Shown here one piece after another: positions 8,386-15,412 of a stretch of 64,000 bases of DNA. How positions within the stretch are numbered: position 1 is the first letter of the stretch; every line of letters begins with the position of its first letter. Origin of the DNA: Fredinandcohnia onubensis. Its GTDB lineage: Bacteria > Bacillota > Bacilli > Bacillales > Bacillaceae_L. The notes beneath the pieces were generated by a model. The model was not told the DNA's origin and did no database searches. It saw only the letters and a program-made list of their open reading frames with translations. The position numbers were made by a program, and so were the translations under genes. The stretch covers positions 166,212 through 230,211 of the forward strand of contig NZ_NSEA01000019.1 of NCBI RefSeq assembly GCF_002734285.1, in the 5' to 3' direction.

Positions 8386-9264
8386 GTGAGAATTTTAGCT
8401 GCAGATATTGGTGGAACATCGATTAAGCTTGGTCTGTTTGATGAAAGTGGAACGATTGAGGTATTTAAAGAATTCGATACGGAAGCTAAAAAAGGCGGAC
8501 CGTATGTGATCGAGAAATTGATTCATTTTATCGAGGAGTTTACCGATTTTGATGCAATCGGTATTAGTACTGCAGGACAAGTAGATGCTACAACAGGTAC
8601 AATTATATATGCCAATGAAAATATCCCGAATTACACAGGTATGAATGTTAAGGGTATTTTGGAAGATAAGTTTCATGTTCCTGTCAAAATTGAAAATGAT
8701 GTAAATGCAGCAGCATTGGGAGAAAATTATTTTGGTATTGGCAAGGACTTTGAGGATTTCCTTTGTTTAACCTATGGAACGGGAATAGGTGGAGCGATTA
8801 TTGTAGATTCTAAGATTTACAAAGGTAAAAAAGGGATTGCCGCAGAATTCGGTCATATGATCTCACATCCTTCTGGTTTGTTGTGTGGTTGTGGTCGTAA
8901 AGGTTGCTATGAAATGTATGCCTCGACTACCGCATTAATCCGTAACGCACAAAAGATAAATAAAGAGTTTACGAATGGCAGAGTCATTTTTGATACGTAC
9001 AATGAATGTTCGAAACTTAAAACTATCGTGAACGATTGGGAAAATGAGGTTGCTATAGGACTAGTCTCATTAATTCATATTTTTAATCCATCAGCTATCA
9101 TACTCGGTGGTGGTGTAATGGAACAAGAAATGCTCATTGAAAATGTCTCTAAGAAGGTTAAAAGCCTTGTAATGGAAAGTTTCTCAGATGTTCAGATCGT
9201 GAAAGCAACTCTAGGAAATAAAGCGGGGTTATTAGGAGCGGTATCCTTGCACCTACAAAACTAA
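8386..9264 (+). CDS. nanK: N-acetylmannosamine kinase, ROK family
   Basis: Phosphorylates N-acetylmannosamine with ATP, giving the substrate of NanE. The ROK fold is shown by the phosphate-binding [13 protein letters not shown] near the N-terminus, [12 protein letters not shown] in the middle, and the zinc-binding motif [18 protein letters not shown] place the start at the GTG at 8386 because AGGTGA ends 5 nt before it. A GTG nine bases upstream is in frame but lacks a ribosome site. Sugar specificity is inferred from the operon; other ROK kinases use glucose or N-acetylglucosamine. About 292 residues, normal for the family. Confidence 0.88.
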   Translation: MRILAADIGGTSIKLGLFDESGTIEVFKEFDTEAKKGGPYVIEKLIHFIEEFTDFDAIGISTAGQVDATTGTIIYANENIPNYTGMNVKGILEDKFHVPVKIENDVNAAALGENYFGIGKDFEDFLCLTYGTGIGGAIIVDSKIYKGKKGIAAEFGHMISHPSGLLCGCGRKGCYEMYASTTALIRNAQKINKEFTNGRVIFDTYNECSKLKTIVNDWENEVAIGLVSLIHIFNPSAIILGGGVMEQEMLIENVSKKVKSLVMESFSDVQIVKATLGNKAGLLGAVSLHLQN

Positions 9265-9290
9265 ATTCGTATAAATGTTAGGGGTGACCC

Positions 9291-10145
9291 ATGGCTAAAA
9301 TAGATATATTTTCAACTATCCAATCTAAGTATGAAGAATTTACAAATACAGAGAAAAAGGTTGCTGACTATATACTAGAAAATAAAGATAAAGTGGTATA
9401 TATGTCAATCACCGATCTAGCAGATGCTTGTAATGTGGGGGAATCAAGCATTTTCCGATTCTGTAAATCGATGGATCTTAAAGGATATCAGGAATTTAAA
9501 ATTGCACTAGCCCATAGTACCGCACTGGAGAATGAAACCCCACAACTAGCTAGTGAAATTACCTTGCAAGACACAATTGAAGAACTTTCATCAAAGATAT
9601 TAACAGCAACCGTTAATACTCTTACAAAAACGCAAAATTTAATTAACTTTTCTGATATTTGTAAAGCGATCGATTTACTAATTGATGCCAAACGAATTCA
9701 CTTCTTTGGAGTCGGATCATCATCAATGACCGCTATGGAAGCTAAAAATAAATTTATGAGAATTACGAACAAAACGGATTGTTCTTTCGATAGTCATCTA
9801 CAAATCATGTCGGCTGCGTTAATGTCAAAAGATGATGTTGCCGTCATAATTTCTTATTCCGGTTCAACAAAAGATATGATTGAATTAGCGAAGGTTGTAA
9901 GGGAAAGAAAAGCAAAGATTATCGTTATCACGAGGTTTGCCAAATCTCCTTTGGCCGGTTACTCTGACATAACTCTCTTATGTGGAGCCAATGAGGGCCC
10001 ACTACAAGGGGGAAGTCTAACAGCTAAGATTTCACAGCTTTTTTTATTAGATGTACTTTACGCTGAATATTTCAAACGAACAAATGATTTGTCAATTAAG
10101 AATAAAGAGGCCACTGCAAAAGCAGTAATCGAAAAGATGCTGTAG
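9291..10145 (+). CDS. MurR/RpiR-family transcriptional regulator (probable sialic acid regulator)
   Basis: A 284-residue regulator with the two RpiR domains. The N-terminal helix-turn-helix contains ITDLADACNVGESSIFRFCK. The C-terminal SIS domain binds phosphosugars and contains RIHFFGVGSSSMTAMEAKN and the VAVIISYSGSTKDMIELAK loop. It is the last gene of the nan operon, with TAGGGGTGA before the ATG. By analogy with NanR of Gram-positives and clostridia it would sense an intermediate such as ManNAc-6-P or GlcNAc-6-P. The ligand and operator are not shown by the sequence. A strong terminator follows. Confidence 0.88.
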   Translation: MAKIDIFSTIQSKYEEFTNTEKKVADYILENKDKVVYMSITDLADACNVGESSIFRFCKSMDLKGYQEFKIALAHSTALENETPQLASEITLQDTIEELSSKILTATVNTLTKTQNLINFSDICKAIDLLIDAKRIHFFGVGSSSMTAMEAKNKFMRITNKTDCSFDSHLQIMSAALMSKDDVAVIISYSGSTKDMIELAKVVRERKAKIIVITRFAKSPLAGYSDITLLCGANEGPLQGGSLTAKISQLFLLDVLYAEYFKRTNDLSIKNKEATAKAVIEKML

Positions 10146-10158
10146 GGTTAAATGTTCA

Positions 10159-10209
10159 CAAAAAAGGGTTGTTAACTCAAATGTAGATTTGGTGTTAACA
10201 ACCTTTTTG
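10159..10209 (+). terminator. Intrinsic terminator of the nan operon
   Basis: GGGTTGTTAAC pairs with GTTAACAACCT around a 17-nt loop, followed by a five-T run that begins inside the stem. Confidence 0.85.
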
Positions 10210-10517
10210 CATAAGTGGGGGCACATTTTCATGAATTTATCTCACCATCATCTTCAACATCTTGAAAAAACACCTTAGTAGACACATTGAATAAGCGCTG
10301 TTAAAGTGGGGAATTCGGCATAATCGTATCTGGGAAAAACAAAGGCACAATGAGTGAATAAAATCCCCTCTTTGTGTCTTTTTGTATTAAGCTAAACTGG
10401 GGAAGGGAACCCGACCCTCTGTCATAAATTATTTTTAGTTGAGATAGAAACTCCGGTACTTTAAGATATAGGTTAGTAAATGAAATACATAGAATTAGTC
10501 TTTAAGGAGAATTTAAA
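10210..10517. other. Gene-free stretch with a second hairpin and a decayed repeat
   Basis: No convincing gene. At 10338-10383 AAAGGCACAA can pair with TTGTGTCTTT, followed by TTTGT: a possible terminator or its remnant. Around 10398-10424 the GGGAAGGGAACCCGACCCT stretch looks like a strongly decayed copy of the palindromic repeat. The ribosome site AAGGAGAA of the next gene ends the stretch. Confidence 0.5.
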
Positions 10518-11192
10518 ATGAGCACGATTTATACAACCTATCAACTTTCGGAAAGGTTTGAAGTGGCTTTTAACCAAATACATGACTCGTTAAAATCTAT
10601 TGTTAAGATTCAGGATGATAGATTCAAAGTACTCTTAGATGTTGGTTCGAGGAAGCATCAAATCATTAGGGAATTTTACGACGACTTAAAGCAATATGCA
10701 AAACTTCGAAACTCCCTTGTGCATGATAAAAAGCAGCTAGGGTTTTATATTGCTGAACCTCATATCGATGTTGTCAAACAAATTGAAAAAATCGCGGCAA
10801 TCTTTAGTCGGCCTAATGTTGCACTTGCGATTGCAACAAAAGAGGTAATAACTGTTGGCTACGAAGACGATCTCATCGATACGTTTCAAACTATTAAAAG
10901 GTATGGATTTTCGCAATATCCTGTTTATAAAGGGAAAGAATGTGTGGGGCTTCTTAATACTGGGGACATTGTGAGATGGGTGACCGAAAACGTAACAACT
11001 ACAATTGTTGATTTGTCAGGTATAAAAGTAAAGGATGTCCTATCTAGCGTCCGTCAGCATCCAATAGATTTTGTTGCAAAATCTATCGATATCTTTTCAA
11101 TAGAAGATATTTTTGAGGAAAAACATAAGAAAAAAATAGATTTAGAAGCTTTATTATCACGGAAAATGGAAAAAATGATGAGATTCCATTAG
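10518..11192 (+). CDS. CBS-domain protein with a HEPN-like N-terminal helical region
   Basis: A 224-residue cytosolic protein. Residues about 1-90 are helical and contain LRNSLVHDK, an exact RNxxxH (R64, H69) arrangement as in the catalytic motif of HEPN-type RNases. Residues about 100-210 form a CBS pair: ALAIATKEVITVGYEDDL, FSQYPVYKGKECVGLLNTGDIVRWV, then a second unit with VDLSGIKVKDVLSSV. CBS pairs bind adenosyl nucleotides and regulate an attached domain. An RNase gated by a nucleotide is therefore one possible reading, but the HEPN assignment rests on the motif and helical character only. AAGGAG lies 8 nt before the ATG. It is a single-gene unit closed by a bidirectional terminator. Confidence 0.7.
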   Translation: MSTIYTTYQLSERFEVAFNQIHDSLKSIVKIQDDRFKVLLDVGSRKHQIIREFYDDLKQYAKLRNSLVHDKKQLGFYIAEPHIDVVKQIEKIAAIFSRPNVALAIATKEVITVGYEDDLIDTFQTIKRYGFSQYPVYKGKECVGLLNTGDIVRWVTENVTTTIVDLSGIKVKDVLSSVRQHPIDFVAKSIDIFSIEDIFEEKHKKKIDLEALLSRKMEKMMRFH

Positions 11193-11245
11193 GTTTGGTT
11201 ACTGCATGGGATTTGATTGAGATTGATTATACTAATTAATCTTAT

Positions 11246-11300
11246 AAAAAAAGGTCCAACGAGCTGTTTTTTAGTGCTCGTTGGGCCTGTTTGTGTTTTT
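11246..11300. terminator. Bidirectional terminator between CBS gene and TPR gene
   Basis: GGTCCAACGAGC (11253-11264) pairs with GCTCGTTGGGCC (11276-11287). An A run precedes and a T-rich stretch follows, so it can serve the converging genes on both strands. Confidence 0.85.
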
Positions 11301-13962
11301 AGTTGGTTTGGGACCCCGTATCCCCAACTGGGACAAGGGACCTGTCACTAAGTCCCACTATTTTTTCGTAGTGTACGAGTCTTGTTTCGAATAGTTTCAA
11401 TGGGTCGTAGTAGACCTCTGGGTTTGATTTCATTTTTGCCAATGTTTCTTTGTCTTGTTCTATACGGTCTTTTGTTTGGTCGATTGCTCGTGATAGTCCA
11501 TCTAAAGGTTCTTTGTAGAATAAGCTGACATCCTGTGGCAGTGACCTCTTGAAGAAGTCGAATTGCTGCCAGAACTTACTTTGAATGGATTCAACTACTT
11601 CCGCGTAAGACGCATTTTCTACATATTTTTTATACTGGTTGAGCATATAAGATTGCTGCTTTTGTGGTAGCAAGCCCAACACTTTACCTGCACCTTTCAG
11701 CAATACTTGCGCTGGATTGTGGCGAAGCATGATGTTTTCCTTATCAATTTGGATTTGATAAGTCATGCGACCAATGTCTCGGCGCCAGTCCTCAACGACT
11801 TTAAAGTCACATTCCAACTTGAGCTCTTTTTCAGGATAGACCTCAGACAGTGACTGAGTCATGTCATCTAAATATTCTTGAGTCGCAACCAACTTCGAAT
11901 TGGATTTTTCGAGCCACTCTTGAAGCTTAGTTGAGAGACCTGGTATAACCTCTTGATGGAATAAACGCTGAATTTCTTCGTTCATTTTTTCATTTAACTC
12001 AATATGCAATTGGTTGAGGTTGCTGTCTTCTCTAATAATCTCCGAGCAGCCTGTAAGGATCTTTGGTATTTTTTCAGAAAGATCTCGTTTAACGTCCGCG
12101 ATTACTTTGGAGAATGAATCCGTAATCTCTTTACTCTTCTCGGTTTCCTTATCATGAAGGCTATTTAAAAATCCAGCTAACCTTGTATTGTATTCTTCAT
12201 TATGCGCGATTACATCGAGTAATTTGTTCTCTGCATCTGCACGTTTTTTTAACAGGCTGGAAATCACTTTTCTCAGTAAAAATAAGGTTTTTCCAACACG
12301 ATAATTCGTTCCGAAGCCTACTTTAATATCACGTAAGAAGTTCATGTTTCTTACTGAATGAATCATCGCTTCAGGGAAATATTCATTTATCTTCACTGTG
12401 TCCAATGTATTACGCAATACAAAATGTACCGGAGTATCCTTTGCGCTATGCTTGATTTGCGCAAGATAGTCAAAATCAGTCTCTGACAGGCTTTCTGCAT
12501 CGCTCACGAATAATACGCCATCGACAACTGGTAAGAAGCCGAACGTTTTTCGCTTCTCCATAAAATACTCTTTATATCCAGTGGTATTCAATCGTAGTTC
12601 AGACGTTCGTAACTGGGCAGATGGCACTGTCACCTCTATAATAGAGTCTGGAGAAATTGCTTCCTCCGGACTTGGTAGGGGATGACGACCAGCGTCCGAC
12701 ACGTCGGCTATTCCTTTTTCTGCTCCGTATTGAATGCTTGTATAATTAGTAAGAGTTGGAGTCAATAATTCCTCATCTAAAATGGAATTTACAAATGAAA
12801 ACTTACCTTTTCCTAAAACAAGTAAATTCGTTGTTTTCGTATCAAAAAGTTGATCGAAGCCCCATACTAAACGGTCGCTCGTTTCGATATTATTTTTTTG
12901 AGCCCAATCAATGATTGTTTTCATAAAGTGTTGGCATTCATCCAGGGATAATGAACGGCTATGTGCGTTTTCTAGGACAATTTCTGCCTCTTTTACGATG
13001 ACCATTTTGATGGCAGAAGGGAAAATATCATCCCACGCAAGGATGGCTGCAGCTGCAGCTAACCCATTTGTTGCAGTTGTTGTGTTTAACCAATTGACCA
13101 GTAATTTTGGCATTAGCTGTCCGATATCACGTAGTAAATAATCACCAGTCGTTAATCCAAGATACGCTTCCTCGAATAAATGAGTAATGGAATGCCACTG
13201 CTCGTACGGATTGATCTCTAAATCCTTCATGATTTTTACGATAGCTTGAAGCCAGTTTAGATATTCGCTCGTATTCTGGTAGTTTTTCCAAACAGCAGCC
13301 ATTAGCTGTTTAAATCTTGCCTGGTCCAGTTCATATAGCTTGCGCAACACCGAAACGAATGTATCAGGTGCAAATGAACTGCTATGCCCTAATTCGCAGT
13401 AATCAATTAAAGCGTCAAACCATTCAAGACCCTCTGTTCGCTTCGTTTCATTGATCGCAAGTTCAATCGCATTTTTCCAATCTTCTTGTTCCTCATAAAA
13501 ATGCTTGGCAACCGTTGTAATGTTTGGATAATCGGGATTTCCTTCAACTGCTTCCTGAATAACACGGTAGGCTGCATCAATCTTGTTATCCTCAAGATAA
13601 AGTGAAAATAAGCTTAATGAAACTTCACTTGTCAGGATTTTATTTGTCGAAATAATCGAGCCATACACTTCTTCCGCATTCGAGAGCAAGCCAAGCTCAT
13701 AATACGCATCTGCAATATTTTTCTTCGCCCACGGCTCTAGGTCGTTCGAGATATTCTCCCACTTATAAATTGCCGCCTCATAATCCTTGTAATGAAAGTA
13801 AATTTCCCCTTGCGCAAAGCGTATATAGGACAGGTCATACAGCTCCTTTTCCTGCTCAGCCATATATGCCTCACCAAGAATCTCAACCGGATGCCTCGTG
13901 TCATTTTCAGAAATAAACGTTTGATAATACGTCTTCGTAATAAACTCATGCTCAGATGTCAT
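11299..13962 (-). CDS. TPR protein with degenerate dynamin-like GTPase domain
   Basis: An 887-residue protein of unknown function. The start is the ATG at 13962, with GGAGG 7 nt upstream, not the longer frame that runs into repeat DNA. Residues about 10-180 are TPR-like helical pairs (ALAQ-type spacing, e.g. RFAQGEIYFHYKDYEAAIYK). From about 380 there is a domain laid out like a dynamin GTPase: NLLVLGKGKFSFVNSILDEE then TPTLTNYTSIQYG (G1 and G2 positions), LRLNTTGY (G3), VDGVLFVSDAES, and HFVLRNTLD (G4). The P-loop lysine-serine, the DxxG and the NKxD are all lost, so it should not hydrolyse GTP normally. Residues about 580-870 are long helices. The last 15 codons lie in repeat DNA. It neighbours, on the opposite strand, an operon of two dynamin-type GTPases, so a joint role is possible. 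Confidence 0.7.
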   Translation of the reverse strand: MTSEHEFITKTYYQTFISENDTRHPVEILGEAYMAEQEKELYDLSYIRFAQGEIYFHYKDYEAAIYKWENISNDLEPWAKKNIADAYYELGLLSNAEEVYGSIISTNKILTSEVSLSLFSLYLEDNKIDAAYRVIQEAVEGNPDYPNITTVAKHFYEEQEDWKNAIELAINETKRTEGLEWFDALIDYCELGHSSSFAPDTFVSVLRKLYELDQARFKQLMAAVWKNYQNTSEYLNWLQAIVKIMKDLEINPYEQWHSITHLFEEAYLGLTTGDYLLRDIGQLMPKLLVNWLNTTTATNGLAAAAAILAWDDIFPSAIKMVIVKEAEIVLENAHSRSLSLDECQHFMKTIIDWAQKNNIETSDRLVWGFDQLFDTKTTNLLVLGKGKFSFVNSILDEELLTPTLTNYTSIQYGAEKGIADVSDAGRHPLPSPEEAISPDSIIEVTVPSAQLRTSELRLNTTGYKEYFMEKRKTFGFLPVVDGVLFVSDAESLSETDFDYLAQIKHSAKDTPVHFVLRNTLDTVKINEYFPEAMIHSVRNMNFLRDIKVGFGTNYRVGKTLFLLRKVISSLLKKRADAENKLLDVIAHNEEYNTRLAGFLNSLHDKETEKSKEITDSFSKVIADVKRDLSEKIPKILTGCSEIIREDSNLNQLHIELNEKMNEEIQRLFHQEVIPGLSTKLQEWLEKSNSKLVATQEYLDDMTQSLSEVYPEKELKLECDFKVVEDWRRDIGRMTYQIQIDKENIMLRHNPAQVLLKGAGKVLGLLPQKQQSYMLNQYKKYVENASYAEVVESIQSKFWQQFDFFKRSLPQDVSLFYKEPLDGLSRAIDQTKDRIEQDKETLAKMKSNPEVYYDPLKLFETRLVHYEKIVGLSDRSLVPVGDTGSQTN
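11329..11357. repeat. Dispersed palindromic repeat, copy 3
   Basis: Begins with TGGGACAAGGGACCTGTC and ends with AGTCCCA. It lies within the last codons of the TPR/pseudo-dynamin gene on the minus strand, supplying its final residues together with the flanking bases. Confidence 0.85.
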
Positions 13963-14002
13963 TTGTAAACCTCCAATGCTAGGACAGTGGGGTCGAGCCG
14001 GC

Positions 14003-14029
14003 GGGGCCTTGCCCATTGGGCGAAGCCCC
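14003..14029. repeat. GC-rich hairpin upstream of the TPR gene
   Basis: GGGGCCTTGCCCA can pair with TGGGCGAAGCCCC with one G-U pair and one mismatch. It stands out in an AT-rich genome and lies about 40 bp upstream of the chosen start of the minus-strand gene, next to repeat copy 4. It could be a leader structure or part of a mobile repeat. Confidence 0.5.
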
Positions 14030-14051
14030 ATGTCAAGGTCTCGCCACGCTC

Positions 14052-14080
14052 TGGGACAAGGGACCTGACCCTGTGTTCCA
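14052..14080. repeat. Dispersed palindromic repeat, copy 4
   Basis: A 29-bp copy, TGGGACAAGGGACCTG followed by a slightly altered second half ending in TTCCA. It lies upstream of the TPR/pseudo-dynamin gene. Confidence 0.85.
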
Positions 14081-14312
14081 CTGTCTTGTGATGTTTAATT
14101 TGGTTCATTGTTTATTTAGGGTAGTCGTATACCCAATCATATATTAGTACGTTTTAAAAGCTGATTTTATGTCGATTATTGGTGAATTTAAAATACTAAA
14201 CTATTAAAATGAAGTTTGCCTTAAAAGGATTGTACTAAATAGGGGTGTTTTGTTCAATTAAACGTCTTTTTAGTGGTGTGTGCTGAAGGAATAAAAAGCG
14301 ATGTAAAGGATA

Positions 14313-14339
14313 GTGGGATGACGGACCGGTCCCTCACCA
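14313..14339. repeat. Dispersed palindromic repeat, copy 5 (degenerate)
   Basis: TGGGATGACGGACCGGTCCC then TCACCA: the centre is a palindrome GGACCGGTCC and the ends keep TGGG / CCA. It lies just beyond the terminator of the small minus-strand gene. Confidence 0.6.
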
Positions 14340-14349
14340 AAACAATAAG

Positions 14350-14376
14350 AAGGACCAAATCATTTGACTTGGTCCC
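14350..14376 (-). terminator. Terminator hairpin at the end of the small minus-strand gene
   Basis: On the minus strand GGACCAAGTCA pairs with TGATTTGGTCC with a tiny loop, followed by TTCTT. It overlaps the stop codon of the small gene. Confidence 0.6.
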
Positions 14377-14518
14377 TTTTCATATTTGATAATTTTTTAT
14401 TTTTTTTTCTATTTAATGTTTTATCAGTTTCATTCTTTTTCACCTTATATTTAAAAAGTTCTCTTAAAAAAATTGCTGTTAATGTTATCAGTTTAATAAT
14501 AAACAGAATTTTCCTCAT
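14360..14518 (-). CDS. Small predicted membrane protein, 52 residues
   Basis: Not recognised. It starts MRKILFIIKLITLTAIFLRE, one hydrophobic helix, followed by a strongly basic tail (KYKVKKNETDKTLNRKKNKK). A good ribosome site, GGAGG 5 nt before the ATG, and a terminator overlapping its stop support a real gene. The reverse strand is also open over this stretch, but without a ribosome site. The upstream neighbour on the same strand is a VanZ-like gene. Confidence 0.45.
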   Translation of the reverse strand: MRKILFIIKLITLTAIFLRELFKYKVKKNETDKTLNRKKNKKLSNMKRDQVK

Positions 14519-14616
14519 GATATCCTCCGATTTCCTACTCCTGAGAATTGGACGGCTCCTTCTGTATTTTACCATACTTGCGTAATTTAAGTATTCCTAA
14601 ATAGTTGCAAAAAAAT

Positions 14617-14646
14617 GGGTCAAGGGGACAGGTCCCTTGTCCCTGT
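14617..14646. repeat. Dispersed palindromic repeat, copy 6
   Basis: Reads GGGGACAGGTCCCTTGTCCC, the reverse orientation of the next copy. With copy 7 it makes a large inverted repeat with a 10-bp gap. Both lie in the 3' end of the VanZ-like gene. Confidence 0.8.
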
Positions 14647-15078
14647 AAATAAATGGTGGGACGAGGGACCTGTCCCTGCGTCCCAAAATGGTAGTTCATT
14701 GAGTTGCCAAAGTCCAATGAGAAGGGGGAGTAATATAATAAGGTAAATTAAGTACACTGTGCCACTATTTTGCTGTTGTTGTTTTCTAACTAAAATCAAT
14801 GCAATTATCATGGGCACCATCAATCCACCAGTTACTCCAATTAAATTGGCAACTGCATCTAAAAACTCAGCACTCCTGTTGACAATGTATAACTGCCGAT
14901 ACTCCTCGAAAATACCCAGCAATACTAAATAAATCCAAACAATCCGTAAACTTTTCACCAAATAGGAACGGTCGATAATCAAAAGGATAAGAACTCCGAT
15001 GAAAAAAGAAATGAAAAAGAACAGCAAGAAATGTCCAACTTTATCGGCACCGAAAACAAGATCATAATTTATGTTCAA
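14620..15078 (-). CDS. VanZ-like membrane protein with repeat-encoded C-terminus
   Basis: A 152-residue protein with four predicted helices. It has the VanZ pattern: DKVGHFLLFFF near the N-terminus, EEYRQLYIVNRSAEFLDAVANLIGVTGG in the middle. VanZ proteins are membrane proteins of poorly known function; the founder gives low teicoplanin resistance. The last 20 or so residues (after LNELPF) are encoded by two inverted copies of the palindromic repeat, so the original stop was probably lost when the repeat arrived. The start has no strong ribosome site in view. Two more VanZ-like genes lie nearby. Confidence 0.8.
   Translation of the reverse strand: MNINYDLVFGADKVGHFLLFFFISFFIGVLILLIIDRSYLVKSLRIVWIYLVLLGIFEEYRQLYIVNRSAEFLDAVANLIGVTGGLMVPMIIALILVRKQQQQNSGTVYLIYLIILLPLLIGLWQLNELPFWDAGTGPSSHHLFTGTRDLSP
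14657..14685. repeat. Dispersed palindromic repeat, copy 7
   Basis: Starts TGGGACGAGGGACCTGTCCC and ends GCGTCCCA, so it differs from the full consensus at only two positions. It encodes part of the C-terminal tail of the VanZ-like protein on the minus strand. Confidence 0.85.
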
Positions 15079-15412
15079 TTTAGATCACCCTAGCATGATT
15101 ATGGACTGTTAGGGAGAGGTATAAACATGATTGGTAATAAAGGACTTAGGTATGGGGGCTAGTCGTCTAGGATGGAGTGACAATGGATTGGTGAAAAATT
15201 ACAACGATTGTTTATCTTCGTTACTCCAAGAATGAACCAAGCTGGAACGTAGGATCTGTGCTGATATCAATGACCAAAAGTACAAGCTGGGACAAGGGAC
15301 CTGTCCCTGTGTCCCACTCGACAAATATCACCCTAATGTCTCATAAATTTACATCATCTGACAATACTAGTGTAGTATAATAAGATGAATTGAGACTTTA
15401 GGAGGATAAGGA
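15079..15412. other. Intergenic stretch upstream of the dynamin-like operon
   Basis: Contains repeat copy 8 and, at 15376-15381, a TATAAT that may be the -10 of the dynamin-like operon; no good -35 is seen at the right distance. No gene recognised in the rest. Confidence 0.5.
15288..15316. repeat. Dispersed palindromic repeat, copy 8 (best copy)
   Basis: The most complete 29-bp copy: TGGGACAAGGGACCTG then TCCCTGTGTCCCA. The ends TGGGACA / TGTCCCA are perfect inverted repeats, and GGGAC / GTCCC pair inside. It lies about 100 bp before the dynamin-like operon. Confidence 0.9.

Larger units (their letters stand above)
14041..14349. other. Gene-free stretch with two repeat copies
   Basis: Apart from repeat copies at 14052-14080 and 14313-14339 I see no gene, no clear promoter and no RNA structure. 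The stretch between the repeats is AT-rich. Confidence 0.5.

Noticed and set aside
14003..14029. tRNA or structured RNA in the GC-rich patch
   Set aside because: Only a simple hairpin; no cloverleaf arms or T-loop sequence.
13963..14031. N-terminal extension of the TPR/pseudo-dynamin gene
   Set aside because: The extra 23 codons (MGLRPMGKAPP...) come from the GC-rich hairpin and lack a ribosome site; the ATG at 13962 has GGAGG.
14364..14585. Plus-strand hydrophobic frame opposite the 52-residue gene
   Set aside because: No ribosome site, overlaps a terminator, and its hydrophobic content is what the complement of an A/K-rich gene gives.
15348..15381. Full sigma-A promoter for the dynamin-like operon
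   Set aside because: TTTACA and TATAAT are present but 22 bp apart, too far for sigma-A; only the -10 was mentioned.
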